Shown: positions 10,801 through 19,028 of the stretch, piece by piece
How positions within the stretch are numbered: the first letter of the stretch is position 1
Layout: each line of letters begins with the position of its first letter
From: a virus
DNA length: 53,018 bases
Reading direction: 5' to 3' (one strand)
IMG/VR virus record: IMGVR_UViG_3300009184_002991
Location: 1 to 53,018 of that record
Position numbers and translations under genes: made by a program
Notes under the pieces: model-generated
Seen by the model: only the letters and a program-made list of their open reading frames with translations
What the model was told of the DNA's origin: nothing
The model's database searches: none

Positions 10801-11603
10801 CTCTTGCTTTTGATATAGAGAGTGATTCAGATGAGAATGTTTATATAACAGGAGCATTCGAAGGTACAGCTTATTTTTCACCCGATACAATTTATTCTAG
10901 AGGCGGAGAAGATATCTATTTAACTAAATTCAATAAGGATGGTACTATTGTAGATATAGTTACTGCAGGTGGTATAAATTATGATAAAGGAGCGGATCTT
11001 GTCTTAGATAAAGAGGAAAATATTTATCTAACGGGATATTTTGAGGGTGAGGCAGAGTTTTCACCATATTTAGTCCTATCACCTCCCGGAACAAGTCTTG
11101 ATGCTTTCCTAGGAAAAATACCTAAAGAGAGATTTAGAAGCGGGCTTAAAATAGGTGCTATCCAATCATGGACAGGATCTCATTCATGGTCATGGAAAGA
11201 GGATAGATTTTATGAAAAAGAATTTGAAATACCTTTAGCTTCTACAATTTTTATTAATCCTATAGACTCTTTAATACCAGGTAAGAAAGATCATATTTGG
11301 ACATTAACAGATACTGAGAGCGGAGAGGTAATTGTAAAAATTAGAAAAACCCCTTATTTTATATGGACGTTTACAAGCCCAGGATTCTATACCATAAGTT
11401 GTCAATTACAAGATGCTAACGGAAATCTATATGATGTAACTCATGATGGTAAAATAAGAGTCATAGATCACAAAGAACCTTTTGCAGGGGATTTAACACC
11501 AGATGTAGTTAATCCGGACGATTTCTTAAAAAGATCAATATACTATGATCGAAAAGAAATGGGGTTTCCCCCATTATCTAAATTCGACATAGGAATGCCT
11601 TAA
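4821..11603 (+). CDS. Giant baseplate/fibre protein with Reg_prop and SBBP beta-propeller regions
   Basis: 2,260 residues, directly after the gp6-type operon, where T4 carries gp7 (1,032 residues). The N-terminal ~700 residues hold a mixed region with helices (SYKSLFNAIKFFGYYDLRIKEYW). Around 718-783 there is a PKD/Ig-like segment (YEIEWTISKDDDRPYYF ... YSGIYNVQCRVWDTLNS). Residues about 1205-1460 carry repeats of the two-component-regulator propeller type (GDIWVTGEDVVKFDG, KWIGIDN, LWIATDNGLSRFNG, KWIGTTDGLVYWD). Residues about 1675-2103 carry SBBP-type blades (NEIYITG/F-x-G-T-like: NLFICGSFEGTLTLG, YLYLTGIFDGQLDLG, HILVTGSFDGTMEI, NVYITGAFEGTAYFS, NIYLTGYFEGEAEFS). A second Ig/PKD-like domain closes the protein. 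Likely a baseplate wedge protein with surface-exposed receptor-binding propellers. The stop overlaps the convergent PhoH stop by four bases. Confidence 0.7.
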   Translation: MTTQNLLFFDKKGDQYNFEWNGDYWEGSVLFPIVSEKLFEVENIFVIEKFLNNLSELKYGFPHADGISPGSPVWRTRWESSFDGKTDVSSIIYTYELGIDSNLDAPVLVKATNVEFYPEVVPGDAIASPSGLVVTSDINSSSMQINIALNSESEGIYDRTLIFEDYSDSNNPVTILKVNFHGEVEGEDSRLSVLLDNFGRSFNVSDSFIVRETDIKEELPNYEIINNKRKELLLTGESIFPYLGSYKSLFNAIKFFGYYDLRIKEYWLNVHVDSADVLTPLQQNSKILNQLGKTNLEGQNSLQLISSLLKDENEGKFKQVEVYGKKSDGTFGLKKQFEEIFPSKSYKKTALFGLFYDINREVEGQDEDKYGYPIVEDAFAFSPEEVLIKLFGLKERLKRDYLPLNARIVDITGEGIYFNIYKTRGWVDQLGIDEIKSGIEVDFTVSPENGYIEDLRPFYTKPNQSGLLYPNINGTELGISFLGNTVDPYSYFQEYPISSIPDLEKGINNFYSEVKNGVLPKFLGDGDYDYPGYKLFSDGSDYVFPAGFPVIIKDNTFDLAWDEVSGGWNSLDTTITTTSLDIASYTSTTQNNPGATLQTVNSTNTITLSNSFPQGITINIGSGNNWFDTATPQVLFIRAESVNSPGNLLLGYSSDGDYNTSTGDLFIQVINTRGSGSYSNWNVTPTNITFNPYTFEYFENYIHSGGFYSWDRLPYLDFYEIEWTISKDDDRPYYFQIRGQLPELDTLPHFLPYSGIYNVQCRVWDTLNSISLGIKKSVINVSKREIELNTITRFRESETYDWDNTILKWDSYPSQWLFPVENTDTVKNISDYIQNFPEYSNNYEEGQTCEVLTHLPEVRSTVTFDMGVTSTSISTIASVAVGGGYSLAVVTTTSNHGLTSGETVWIYNSVGASYGIFPITVLTNNTFEIPQVVITPITGGNVYGSGTVKLIADGLEIASCSFQGDINSTTSLVYSTVNSSPFNPKYKVTSLIDSVTNTGQKTFTLQAPNNSGSIWNSKALVLQTTGSITTSASNILFSGGLNERDEYLSYNFGSLPKPEMKYWGTKKLAWDTFEDFEFAKAYAHTWDMLDYHNDWLGGFNLYSLQYGDRIKITEDSNGIVLGEADSPSNNYLDLSEAASQLNDSIDDNIKRFDYVVRGFSELPNNFYPNQNPISPDLSTNPGPKNIKSDFYSIPTYSPITLYPTSIGWDGDGDIWVTGEDVVKFDGLNFTSYDSSNSVMPGLGLKTNTIKIDRNDIKWIGIDNTMTPLVQLNDIQPTLSKAYSVTDFVDNGGNPVCPPINSSIKVIEINPQTGDIFAAFVSVSSPSYDGLLFYDSHAKSWNLYTTANSDIPSGDIRDLRLEYYGINKWYLWIATDNGLSRFNGVGFKNYDTTNSGIYSDSIYSIELDSLNHKWIGTTDGLVYWDNIRWAVWNNTTNPEISIGKFGNIVETGNSNIWFTIDPSTSPGNTELYFFDGYFFTKVLYRNDGTTLISPCNVLQGKTLLSAPWKTIKNGETTYPKNILLVTDLGEIAKIDYVIPHIHATSKSPGTQGWDFVYYDSSMPLPSIKYIHDGGIGYSQLGFNFIVGPLVDNITLNSDYTRPIMPSVDRYSWSKPNGQRYNINYIKDQFPSLNLDNVFLYAPLRDIISGKATYENYWRNSQIERIAQKKSRDLFQNFEWVITLGNSSPDQGIKVTVDLEGDIITIGDFNGTIFMGEVNNVGTQDIYLTTAEQGVYIAKYNKGGVLQWARAITSTVLQGPIYARSVITDTYSNIYVVSDNSVTGFIEINKYNSDGVLLNAINLPVTPDQFIGDIKVDQYENLFICGSFEGTLTLGDIVLDSPTQGVGYLAKLDSTLTFIWAKKLSSIDASQANELAVLKDGYLYLTGIFDGQLDLGPIILNAASTGDMFIGKFNTGDGTCIWSESFAGTPSTSFNSPSICVDPKGHILVTGSFDGTMEIENTSITSFGGIFDVFVLKLLSTGKLIWLKMCGGVSGTLAFDIESDSDENVYITGAFEGTAYFSPDTIYSRGGEDIYLTKFNKDGTIVDIVTAGGINYDKGADLVLDKEENIYLTGYFEGEAEFSPYLVLSPPGTSLDAFLGKIPKERFRSGLKIGAIQSWTGSHSWSWKEDRFYEKEFEIPLASTIFINPIDSLIPGKKDHIWTLTDTESGEVIVKIRKTPYFIWTFTSPGFYTISCQLQDANGNLYDVTHDGKIRVIDHKEPFAGDLTPDVVNPDDFLKRSIYYDRKEMGFPPLSKFDIGMP

Positions 11604-12295
11604 GTGGTGTATTCCTTATAAACATCTAAGATCTCAGGAACAATAGGATGTCTGTGATTTTTCTTTAATGAAATAACTTTAACTCCTGGTATTCTAGCAG
11701 CAATAGTATTCATGAAATCTAGTCCGGATTCTTTTTTGTTTTTTAAATCTATCTGAGAGGTATCTCCACAGATAATAATTTTAGAACCAATACCAAGTCT
11801 TCCTAGAACCATCTCCATTTGACTCATAGTTACGTTCTGTGCCTCGTCGACAATAACACAAGCATTAACTAAAGTTCTTCCTCTCATGAAAGGAAAAGGT
11901 AATATTTCTATAATATCTTCGGATAGTAATTTTTCAATCTTAGTTTTATCGTAGATCATTTCAAGATTTGAATAGATCGGTGCTAACCACGGATCCATTT
12001 TCTCTTTTAAATCCCCAGGTAGAAACCCAATATCCTCTTTTGCCACTGTGGGTCTTGTGATTACCAATTTCTCAATTTCCCTGTTAAATAACATGTCTAA
12101 AGCTATTTGTACTGCTAATAACGTTTTACCGGATCCAGCAGCTCCTTTAAGCACATTAACTGGATTTTCCAGAATAATAGCTTTAGCTTCTTTTTGTTCT
12201 TCGTTCAGATTGATTTTGAATTTGATAGGATTTTTTGGTTTTCTTTTTTGTGTCCAGTTGTTTTCGGTCATAAGATTCTTTTTTTTCGGAAACAT
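11600..12295 (-). CDS. phoH: PhoH-like P-loop ATPase
   Basis: 231 residues on the minus strand. Walker A GAAGSGKT is at residues 51-58 and Walker B VIVDEAQN at 147-154; the family elements VITRPTV, GFLPGDLKEKMDPWLAPI and GDTSQIDL are all present, as is a KKNHRHPIVPEILDVY tail. PhoH-like proteins are common in large phages; the cellular family is linked to phosphate starvation and RNA handling, and the phage role is unsettled. An alternative start is ATG 12271 (MTENNW), which would remove nine residues; neither start has a clear Shine-Dalgarno. It is the only leftward gene before 47.8 kb and is convergent with the giant baseplate gene, with overlapping stops, so it must have its own promoter in the gap to the right. 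Confidence 0.9.
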   Translation of the reverse strand: MFPKKKNLMTENNWTQKRKPKNPIKFKINLNEEQKEAKAIILENPVNVLKGAAGSGKTLLAVQIALDMLFNREIEKLVITRPTVAKEDIGFLPGDLKEKMDPWLAPIYSNLEMIYDKTKIEKLLSEDIIEILPFPFMRGRTLVNACVIVDEAQNVTMSQMEMVLGRLGIGSKIIICGDTSQIDLKNKKESGLDFMNTIAARIPGVKVISLKKNHRHPIVPEILDVYKEYTT

Positions 12296-12379
12296 ATTCC
12301 ATGTTTCCCAGTTTAATAAATATCCTGTCTTTTCCTATTGTAATAAATACAGGATATATATCAAAAAAAGAAAATTCAA
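12296..12379. promoter_or_regulatory. Divergent promoter region between PhoH and structural genes
   Basis: An 84-base gap between divergent genes. On the plus strand GGATATATAT (12352-12361) lies 18 bases before ATG 12380. On the minus strand the mirrored element reads GGATATTTATTA (about 12325-12314), upstream of PhoH. The two halves form a perfect 9-base inverted repeat, ATATCCTGT (12320-12328) and ACAGGATAT (12349-12357), with a 20-base spacer. The plainest reading is two back-to-back copies of the phage promoter element; a shared regulator site is also possible. Confidence 0.5.
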
Positions 12380-13297
12380 ATGGCAATCACAATTACAGAA
12401 ATTCTTGGAACAGATTCTATATCAGGATCAAGACTAACTATTAATGCTAACTTTTTACTTCTAGAGAACGCTTATAATGATTTAGAGGACACGTTTAATA
12501 TTAACGTTCTAACCGGATCGATGGACGTATCTAGTGCATCTAGTGGACAAATCAAAGCTAAATCGTTACTTGCTAACAGTTTGGTCATGCCTTCTTCAGG
12601 TGCACCAACTATACAAGTTTACGGAACTGGAGCTAGTGCTGGTTTTATGGTAGCTTCTAGCACCGTAGCCGCAGCTACTGGTATCTTCTCTAATACTTTA
12701 CAGGTTAACTCAATGTCAGCTTCAGGGGCAGCAACTTTTGGTGCTACTGCTACTTTCTCTAGCCAGTTAAACGTAGAAGGAAGAATGTCAATGGGAGCTT
12801 CCGGTAATTTTGTTAATACCAATAGAAAAGCAACAGTAGGATCCACAACAGCTTTCCCTTCTGCTCCAGGAGCAGGAGTAACTGGGACTTACTCTTCACC
12901 TTACCAATTAAATTTAACGGAGAATGTTATTTATATACGATCAAATTATGTTTCGGGTGCGCCAGCTGATGCTGGATTTACTACAGGATTTTTCTTTTAC
13001 GCTACAACAGGCACTGGAGCAACTGCTTCTGCTATTCCTTCAGGTTATACAGTAACTTTAATTGATACTGCTACTAGTGCAGGATCTATTGTTACAGGAG
13101 TTACTGGACCTGCTCCTTATTATTATACAGGATTTTCAACAGGTGACGCATCTTATTCTTCGCCTTCTATACAAACTCCTGGAGATCAATACAAATCTTC
13201 TATAACTCTTATGTGGGAGCCAAGAATAGATCAATCAGGAGCTATACAAAAAGGATCTTGGGTGGTTGTTAACTCTACACCAGGCTTTACATTCTAA
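12380..13297 (+). CDS. Ala/Gly/Ser/Thr-rich virion protein, fibre-like
   Basis: 305 residues with ATG 12380 after an A-rich leader and a promoter-like element. The N-terminus (MAITITEILGTDSISGSRLTINANFLLLENAYNDLED) looks like the short anchor segment of phage fibre proteins; it resembles in kind the start of the collagen-like protein at 24.7 kb. Residues about 50-150 are Ala/Ser/Gly-rich with short beta repeats (GAATFGATATFSSQLNVEGRMSMG), as in fibre shafts. The C-terminal ~150 residues look like a compact beta domain ending WVVVNSTPGFTF. No enzyme motif. It heads a long rightward structural operon. Function inferred as tail fibre or decoration protein. Confidence 0.5.
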   Translation: MAITITEILGTDSISGSRLTINANFLLLENAYNDLEDTFNINVLTGSMDVSSASSGQIKAKSLLANSLVMPSSGAPTIQVYGTGASAGFMVASSTVAAATGIFSNTLQVNSMSASGAATFGATATFSSQLNVEGRMSMGASGNFVNTNRKATVGSTTAFPSAPGAGVTGTYSSPYQLNLTENVIYIRSNYVSGAPADAGFTTGFFFYATTGTGATASAIPSGYTVTLIDTATSAGSIVTGVTGPAPYYYTGFSTGDASYSSPSIQTPGDQYKSSITLMWEPRIDQSGAIQKGSWVVVNSTPGFTF

Positions 13298-13313
13298 TAA
13301 AGAAAATTAAACA

Positions 13314-15497
13314 ATGGCAAAAACACCTTTCATAAGACCTATAGCAGTACAAGGGGGTACATTTTATACCTTCTCCTCTGCTGCAGAGGATCTAACTTTA
13401 ACTTTTAATAATTCATTAAAGAAGTTTACTTTCTCTAAGTATGCTCTTTTAAAGTTACCAGAGTTTGGTAGTCCAACTTATGGGGAGAATACTTTACAAT
13501 TTAATGCCATAGATACAACTTTTATTGATGCTGCAGATGGTAACTTTGTTCTATCTAATCCTAATAATTTAAGTCCTTCTCCTGAAATATCATTTCAGAA
13601 CTATTGTTTAAACTTAGAATCTACGATAATCTCCGATCCTAATTATAATCCGGAGTTAAAAAGAAATGTATCCGAAAGGGTATTTTGGAAATGGGTAAAA
13701 GAATTAGGAGGGGTTCGTTATAGATCAGCAAATACAAATGAAGTTGTTGCATCTTTAAATCAAACTAACACAACAACAGTTGATGGATATCCTTTTTCTA
13801 ACAAAAGATGGGTAGAGGAAGATACATTATTATCAGGTAACGGAACACCTACGCCAAGATATGAAAGAATAGTACAATATGTAGGTGACATAGACGTTGT
13901 TAACTCTGTACAGAATCAAGCTAATGCTTATTCTGAAGTTTATATACACGTACCAACTTCTGACGGAGCAACACCTTATGTTTTATTTAAAACTATTGCT
14001 GACGAGAATTATTACCCAGACAGAACTTGGACACACAATCCTCCTGATCCTACAGATACTGAATATATTCAAGGAAGAGACTCAGCAAGCGGTTTATATG
14101 GACCTAACGGTCTTCCTAAACTTGCTATTTTTGATCAGGACGTTTTAGGAGAACCTGGGGTTAGCGGAACTTCTGCTACAGGTTCTTTTAGTAATAACTG
14201 GTATTCACCAAGAGACGAAGCTAATTCTTACTTTAGTGATCCTTCTTTCTTTGATTCAACTAATTATGAATTAGAAAAATATATCGCTGCTTCAGGTCCT
14301 TCTGGATATTCGGTAACTTATAAAAGAAGTAACCTAGACGGTATTCAAATAGATTTTGAGCCAGGATCATATAAGGCTATCCAAAATTATGTTGGTATAT
14401 CAACTATAGAAGAGTGGAACGGTACACCTACCACTACTTCATTTGATTTTAATGCAGTACTTGTTTATTACAATGTTTACGATCCTAATAACCCTACAGA
14501 TTATGAAACTAATCTATATGGTATTTTATTCTTAAATGATCCTGAACCGGTATCTACAAATGCTGCTAAATTACCTTCATTTAAGAAATTTAAACCTGAT
14601 CCTATTACTAAACTAAATGGTAATTCGTATGGTTTTAAAATAAATCTAAAGTTTGACACTGACGTAGAAAGCACAGGAGTAGAACAGGCTATTAACGACT
14701 ATTCATCTTTCTCTCTTTCTATATTCATGGATGCGGCAACAGTTTTACAAGATGCTGCTAAAAACTTAAACGATAGAACTTTGGAGATTATAAATCTTCA
14801 AAATCAGATAAATGCCTTAACCGATCTTGTTATTAATACTGAAGATAGCTCAGAAATAAAAGCAAGATTAACAGTGGTTGAAGATTCTTTACAAGCTAAC
14901 CAGGCTTTATTTGATAACACACAAGATATTCTAAGTCTAATCGAAAAAAATAGTGACGACATCAGCGATATCTTACAGAATCAAACATCAGTTCAAATGT
15001 CTTACAACCTTGATCTTTTAAAAGACGGGGACGGTACAGCTGTTGATAGAAATACTCCTAATATTTTAAGAGTAGACGTAACTCAACAAGATTATAATAT
15101 AGCTCAAAATTCGGTATTTACTATAAATCCAGTTGCTGGAAATACTATATCTCTTGTACTTTATACTAATTACTTAAAGCACAAGAACAACGGTATTTCT
15201 ATTACTGCTAATAATGATATAGTTATTAAAATCGATGACAGCTTAAATAAATGGAAAAAAGGACAGGTTCTAAGATTAGTTATAGGTGATGATATAGATC
15301 TAGGAAATTATTCACTCGTAGTATTAACTGATGCTCTTGGTGTATATCCTAAGGGAACTCCTTCAGGCGTACCATATTCAACTGTAGTTGCTGGGTTTGT
15401 TAATTCTCAATTCTCTAGTTCTTCGTATAAACCTATCTTTGATATAGTTTGTATCGATGATGTCAATTTAACTTTCGAGGTAGACCAAATAAAATAA
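13314..15497 (+). CDS. Large virion structural protein with coiled coil
   Basis: 727 residues, ATG 13314, 16 bases after the previous stop. It is beta-rich and Asn/Thr/Tyr-rich in the first ~470 residues. A long heptad-like segment follows at about 478-560 (DAAKNLNDRTLEIINLQNQINALTDLV, IKARLTVVEDSLQANQALF, DILSLIEKNSDDISDILQ), then a ~160-residue C-terminal beta domain. This shape (globular head, trimeric coiled coil, tip domain) is usual for tail fibre or baseplate spike proteins. No family recognised. It is followed six bases later by the next large structural gene. Confidence 0.5.
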   Translation: MAKTPFIRPIAVQGGTFYTFSSAAEDLTLTFNNSLKKFTFSKYALLKLPEFGSPTYGENTLQFNAIDTTFIDAADGNFVLSNPNNLSPSPEISFQNYCLNLESTIISDPNYNPELKRNVSERVFWKWVKELGGVRYRSANTNEVVASLNQTNTTTVDGYPFSNKRWVEEDTLLSGNGTPTPRYERIVQYVGDIDVVNSVQNQANAYSEVYIHVPTSDGATPYVLFKTIADENYYPDRTWTHNPPDPTDTEYIQGRDSASGLYGPNGLPKLAIFDQDVLGEPGVSGTSATGSFSNNWYSPRDEANSYFSDPSFFDSTNYELEKYIAASGPSGYSVTYKRSNLDGIQIDFEPGSYKAIQNYVGISTIEEWNGTPTTTSFDFNAVLVYYNVYDPNNPTDYETNLYGILFLNDPEPVSTNAAKLPSFKKFKPDPITKLNGNSYGFKINLKFDTDVESTGVEQAINDYSSFSLSIFMDAATVLQDAAKNLNDRTLEIINLQNQINALTDLVINTEDSSEIKARLTVVEDSLQANQALFDNTQDILSLIEKNSDDISDILQNQTSVQMSYNLDLLKDGDGTAVDRNTPNILRVDVTQQDYNIAQNSVFTINPVAGNTISLVLYTNYLKHKNNGISITANNDIVIKIDDSLNKWKKGQVLRLVIGDDIDLGNYSLVVLTDALGVYPKGTPSGVPYSTVVAGFVNSQFSSSSYKPIFDIVCIDDVNLTFEVDQIK

Positions 15498-15503
15498 GAT
15501 AAA

Positions 15504-18500
15504 ATGTCAGGTACAAAAAATTCATTCTCATCATTAATAGCTCAATTTCTAAGAATTCAAAAGAATTCTATGGAGATAGTTAATAAGCTAAATGAGGTAA
15601 CGACATCTTCTAAAGATTCGGTAGAGATAGAATTCTTAATGGACGATAACACGTCACAAAACATTCAGGTTCCTTCTTACGGATTTTTAAAATCTGAGAT
15701 AAATCGCTTAGATCAAAATGTTCAGGCATTATCTGGTCTAGAGAACAACACAGCAAATATTAGAAAGCCGGACGGTACAGTTGCTAAGATTTATCAAGCA
15801 ACAGTCCTAAAAGACCCTACCTCCCCTACAAGCTTACAAGTTCCAGCAACTTTCCAAGCTAGAAATAACTGGTTTTTCGAATCTTTTTTAAATCCTTTAC
15901 TTTATATCTCTATTGATGTTGAAAATCAAATACCTGTTAATTCGGAGAAAGTTTTCGTTAAAAGAATAATTGCAAATACACAATCCACCGTACAAAAACA
16001 GTATTTTGATAATAATTTAAAAGGAAGAAACGATTTAACAGATACTGACTTTATATCAGCTTTACAAAGCCAAGGCATACAATACTTTACTGATGAGCAA
16101 ATAAATGATTTAGAGCTAAGAACAATACGTTATACTGGATCATTCGGGGTTATAAGAATATTTGACGAGGAAACACAAACTACTCAAAATGGTATTACCT
16201 CAACAAATACTGTAAGAAAGTATAAATTAAATGGTTTAAGATATACAGACACGCTATCTAATACAACCAATTCAAGAACTCTTACGAAAGGTGATACTTT
16301 AATTACTCCTGGGGGTACTAAGTATGAGATTAGTTCAATTGATACTACTTCTCAAACCGTGGTATTAAAAAGATTATTTGGGTTTGATGCTATACAAATA
16401 GGGAACAACTCGTTAACAATTTATTCTAACGTATTATCTGATAGAGCTGTTGATGTTAATGTTGGGTATGACGAAAGGGAAGCTATTTTTATTAAATCTA
16501 TTGATGCTAATTTTAATGTAGCTTCTAGTAGCTATAGTCCGGGAGTTTGCTTCTGGTCTAACGAATTACAGATAAACACATCAGATGGTGTTAAAAATCT
16601 AGATTCTTTTTATAAATCTCAGGTTTCTGATTTTGGTAAAATATTTATAGCTTCTGCAAAAGAAAATGTAATACCAGCAGTTTACGGACAAACACCAAGT
16701 GCTCCTTCTGTTTCTGCAACAAACTTTAAAGTAATTAAGATTAATTCTCAAATTACAGATTCTAAAGAAAACGTAGAATTTAAGAACAAGATACAAGTTA
16801 AGACATCGCTTAAAAATGAGATAGGATCAATCGATAAAGCCATCGATCAAACTAGAAAACAGCTTAACGAATTAACTACTAAATCTACTGCTAAAACTCC
16901 CACTGCCGAGTTTAAAAAACTAAATGATAAGTTAGTATCACTGACAAAAGATAAATCGAATAGGACTGATCTTTTGTCTACTACGATCACTGATATCAAT
17001 AATCTTACTGTAACAACTCCTGAATTAACGAGAGCTCCTGTTTATAGAGTTAGAGGATTTTGGCCTATACCTGAACCAATTGTTGATGCTAAAACAGGAG
17101 AACAAAATATTGTACAATTTAATGTTAGATATAGATATCTTTCATTAACTGGTAATTCTAACGGAACAACTCAAATAGATTATATCGACAATGACGGTGT
17201 TCAAAAAACTGGTCAATTTACAAACTGGACTCAATTTGTATCGGATTTAAGAAAAAAAGTGTATGATCCTAATACAGGTACTTACATTTGGAAAGTGGAG
17301 GATGTTAGTGATGCCAATACGGTTAATATTAACCAATTAGATATACCGATTACAAAAGGAGAAAAAGTAGAGATTCAGGTTCAATCTATTTCTGAAGCTG
17401 GATGGCCAACTAATCCTCTAACATCTGCATGGTCAACCTCTGCAGTTGTAGAATTCCCTTCTGATTTAAGTGTACAAATTGATAACACCGCTTATATTAG
17501 TCAAAACGAATCAGATAAAGCTTTAGTTCAAATTCAGACGGATCTACAAGCGAAAGGATTAGATCAGCATTTATCTACCTCATTTACTTCAGGAGACAAA
17601 TACTATGCTCACAATACTTCTGTTATAGCATCCGGATTTTTTGATGCTACTGGGACTGCTATAGATCTTTTCCAGAAATTAACTCAGATTGATAATGAAT
17701 TACAATCATTAAGAGCATTAATTGCAAAAGCAAAAGGAACTTTAGGAGTTTATATCAGAAGCGGAAGCACAACAAACAAGATAAATCCAGGAAGTACAGT
17801 AAATCTTTTTGGAGGATATTACGATCAGCTTATAGATTTATCAAATCCTAGTAACCAAGGTAAGATTGCTACTGTTATTTATTACTTAGAACTAAGAAAC
17901 GAAGCAGCAACTCCTTTAGAGCTTTCATCTTTGATAGCTGGGGGACAGGCAGTTAAAGCACCTACTACAATTTCGGGATTAGCAGATTACAACAATAACA
18001 GAAAATATGGAGATACTCCAATACAGTTATCTGGTATAACTAATGCTGCAGTCCCTGTCGGAACACCTGCTACCCCTGGGTCTTTTATACAAGCATCAGG
18101 ATATCAAAGTGCAAACGCATATTCACAATTTATTTATCCAAGATACAAAAGTGTAGGACTTGACGAGGATTTATATTTTAATCCTTTAACAAGTGGTACT
18201 GGATGGAATATTTCTGACGGATCTGCTGTAAGTGGTACTAATTATCCTATAAATGAAGATGGTATTATTATGCCTTTTAACCCCGCAACAACTACTGTTA
18301 CGGGAGCAGGACCTAATACTAACATATGGGCAGGAACTTATACAACATTTACTCCGGATGGTAATGGTAATCTTAACGAATTCTGTATACACATTTCACA
18401 TCCGGATATAAATGACGCTCTTGGTAATACATTTACTACATTAGAAAGACCGAGTGTTACTTCAGGGGGTCCTATGGACTATCCTTCATTTAGACATGCT

Positions 18501-19019
18501 TTAGGATTTGAAGTTGATTCATCTATAACATCTTCTGTTAACACTAGTGGACAGACTCTTTCCACTCAGCAGCTGAAATATTATGCACCAAGCTCTACTA
18601 GTTCTTTTGGTGTTGATGATAATGCCTATCCTAATAAATTAGGATTTATAGATTCTGATGAGTATTTATGCGGTAAATATTCATGTGGATCTTATCTTTT
18701 CGTATCGCCTACAGACCATTCTGCTATACAAATAGAAGGTTCAACACAGCTTGCTAAAAAGACTTTGAATTTCGGACAAGAAAATGCGATTACTGTTCCT
18801 TTGATTTTCCAAATGAGAGCTCAAGATAAACTTGGCTACATTGGGGGATGGAGATCAGCAGGTAATCTTAAGAATATTACTTACAGTAAAAAAGTGGGAA
18901 TAGATATACAGGTTAAGAATGAAGATCTATTTTCATTTGATGTCCTTGTATCAGGAAGTTATACTAAAACATCTTTAGTTTCTCCTGCTTATTCGCAGAC
19001 TGTAATAACTAACAAGTAA
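15504..19019 (+). CDS. Large virion structural protein with Fn3-like domain
   Basis: 1,171 residues, ATG 15504. The N-terminal ~75 residues are helical (FLRIQKNSMEIVNKLNEV, FLKSEINRLDQNVQALSGL). A coiled coil lies near 435-500 (IDKAIDQTRKQLNELTTKS, FKKLNDKLVSLTKDKSNRTDLLSTTITD). It is followed by a fibronectin-III-like segment, about 510-650 (APVYRVRGFWPIPEP ... VQFNVRYRYLSL ... VEIQVQSISEAGWPTNPLTSAWSTSAVVEFP). A second helical stretch sits near 715-735 (DLFQKLTQIDNELQSLRALIAKAKG). The C-terminal half is beta-rich. The combination suggests a long tail fibre or baseplate-associated protein. It is tightly packed between two other giant structural genes. Confidence 0.5.
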   Translation: MSGTKNSFSSLIAQFLRIQKNSMEIVNKLNEVTTSSKDSVEIEFLMDDNTSQNIQVPSYGFLKSEINRLDQNVQALSGLENNTANIRKPDGTVAKIYQATVLKDPTSPTSLQVPATFQARNNWFFESFLNPLLYISIDVENQIPVNSEKVFVKRIIANTQSTVQKQYFDNNLKGRNDLTDTDFISALQSQGIQYFTDEQINDLELRTIRYTGSFGVIRIFDEETQTTQNGITSTNTVRKYKLNGLRYTDTLSNTTNSRTLTKGDTLITPGGTKYEISSIDTTSQTVVLKRLFGFDAIQIGNNSLTIYSNVLSDRAVDVNVGYDEREAIFIKSIDANFNVASSSYSPGVCFWSNELQINTSDGVKNLDSFYKSQVSDFGKIFIASAKENVIPAVYGQTPSAPSVSATNFKVIKINSQITDSKENVEFKNKIQVKTSLKNEIGSIDKAIDQTRKQLNELTTKSTAKTPTAEFKKLNDKLVSLTKDKSNRTDLLSTTITDINNLTVTTPELTRAPVYRVRGFWPIPEPIVDAKTGEQNIVQFNVRYRYLSLTGNSNGTTQIDYIDNDGVQKTGQFTNWTQFVSDLRKKVYDPNTGTYIWKVEDVSDANTVNINQLDIPITKGEKVEIQVQSISEAGWPTNPLTSAWSTSAVVEFPSDLSVQIDNTAYISQNESDKALVQIQTDLQAKGLDQHLSTSFTSGDKYYAHNTSVIASGFFDATGTAIDLFQKLTQIDNELQSLRALIAKAKGTLGVYIRSGSTTNKINPGSTVNLFGGYYDQLIDLSNPSNQGKIATVIYYLELRNEAATPLELSSLIAGGQAVKAPTTISGLADYNNNRKYGDTPIQLSGITNAAVPVGTPATPGSFIQASGYQSANAYSQFIYPRYKSVGLDEDLYFNPLTSGTGWNISDGSAVSGTNYPINEDGIIMPFNPATTTVTGAGPNTNIWAGTYTTFTPDGNGNLNEFCIHISHPDINDALGNTFTTLERPSVTSGGPMDYPSFRHALGFEVDSSITSSVNTSGQTLSTQQLKYYAPSSTSSFGVDDNAYPNKLGFIDSDEYLCGKYSCGSYLFVSPTDHSAIQIEGSTQLAKKTLNFGQENAITVPLIFQMRAQDKLGYIGGWRSAGNLKNITYSKKVGIDIQVKNEDLFSFDVLVSGSYTKTSLVSPAYSQTVITNK

Positions 19020-19028
19020 AATTGAAAA

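Noticed and set aside
12048-12437. Plus-strand open frame over the start of phoH
   Set aside because: Shadow of the PhoH gene, which has clear Walker motifs on the other strand.
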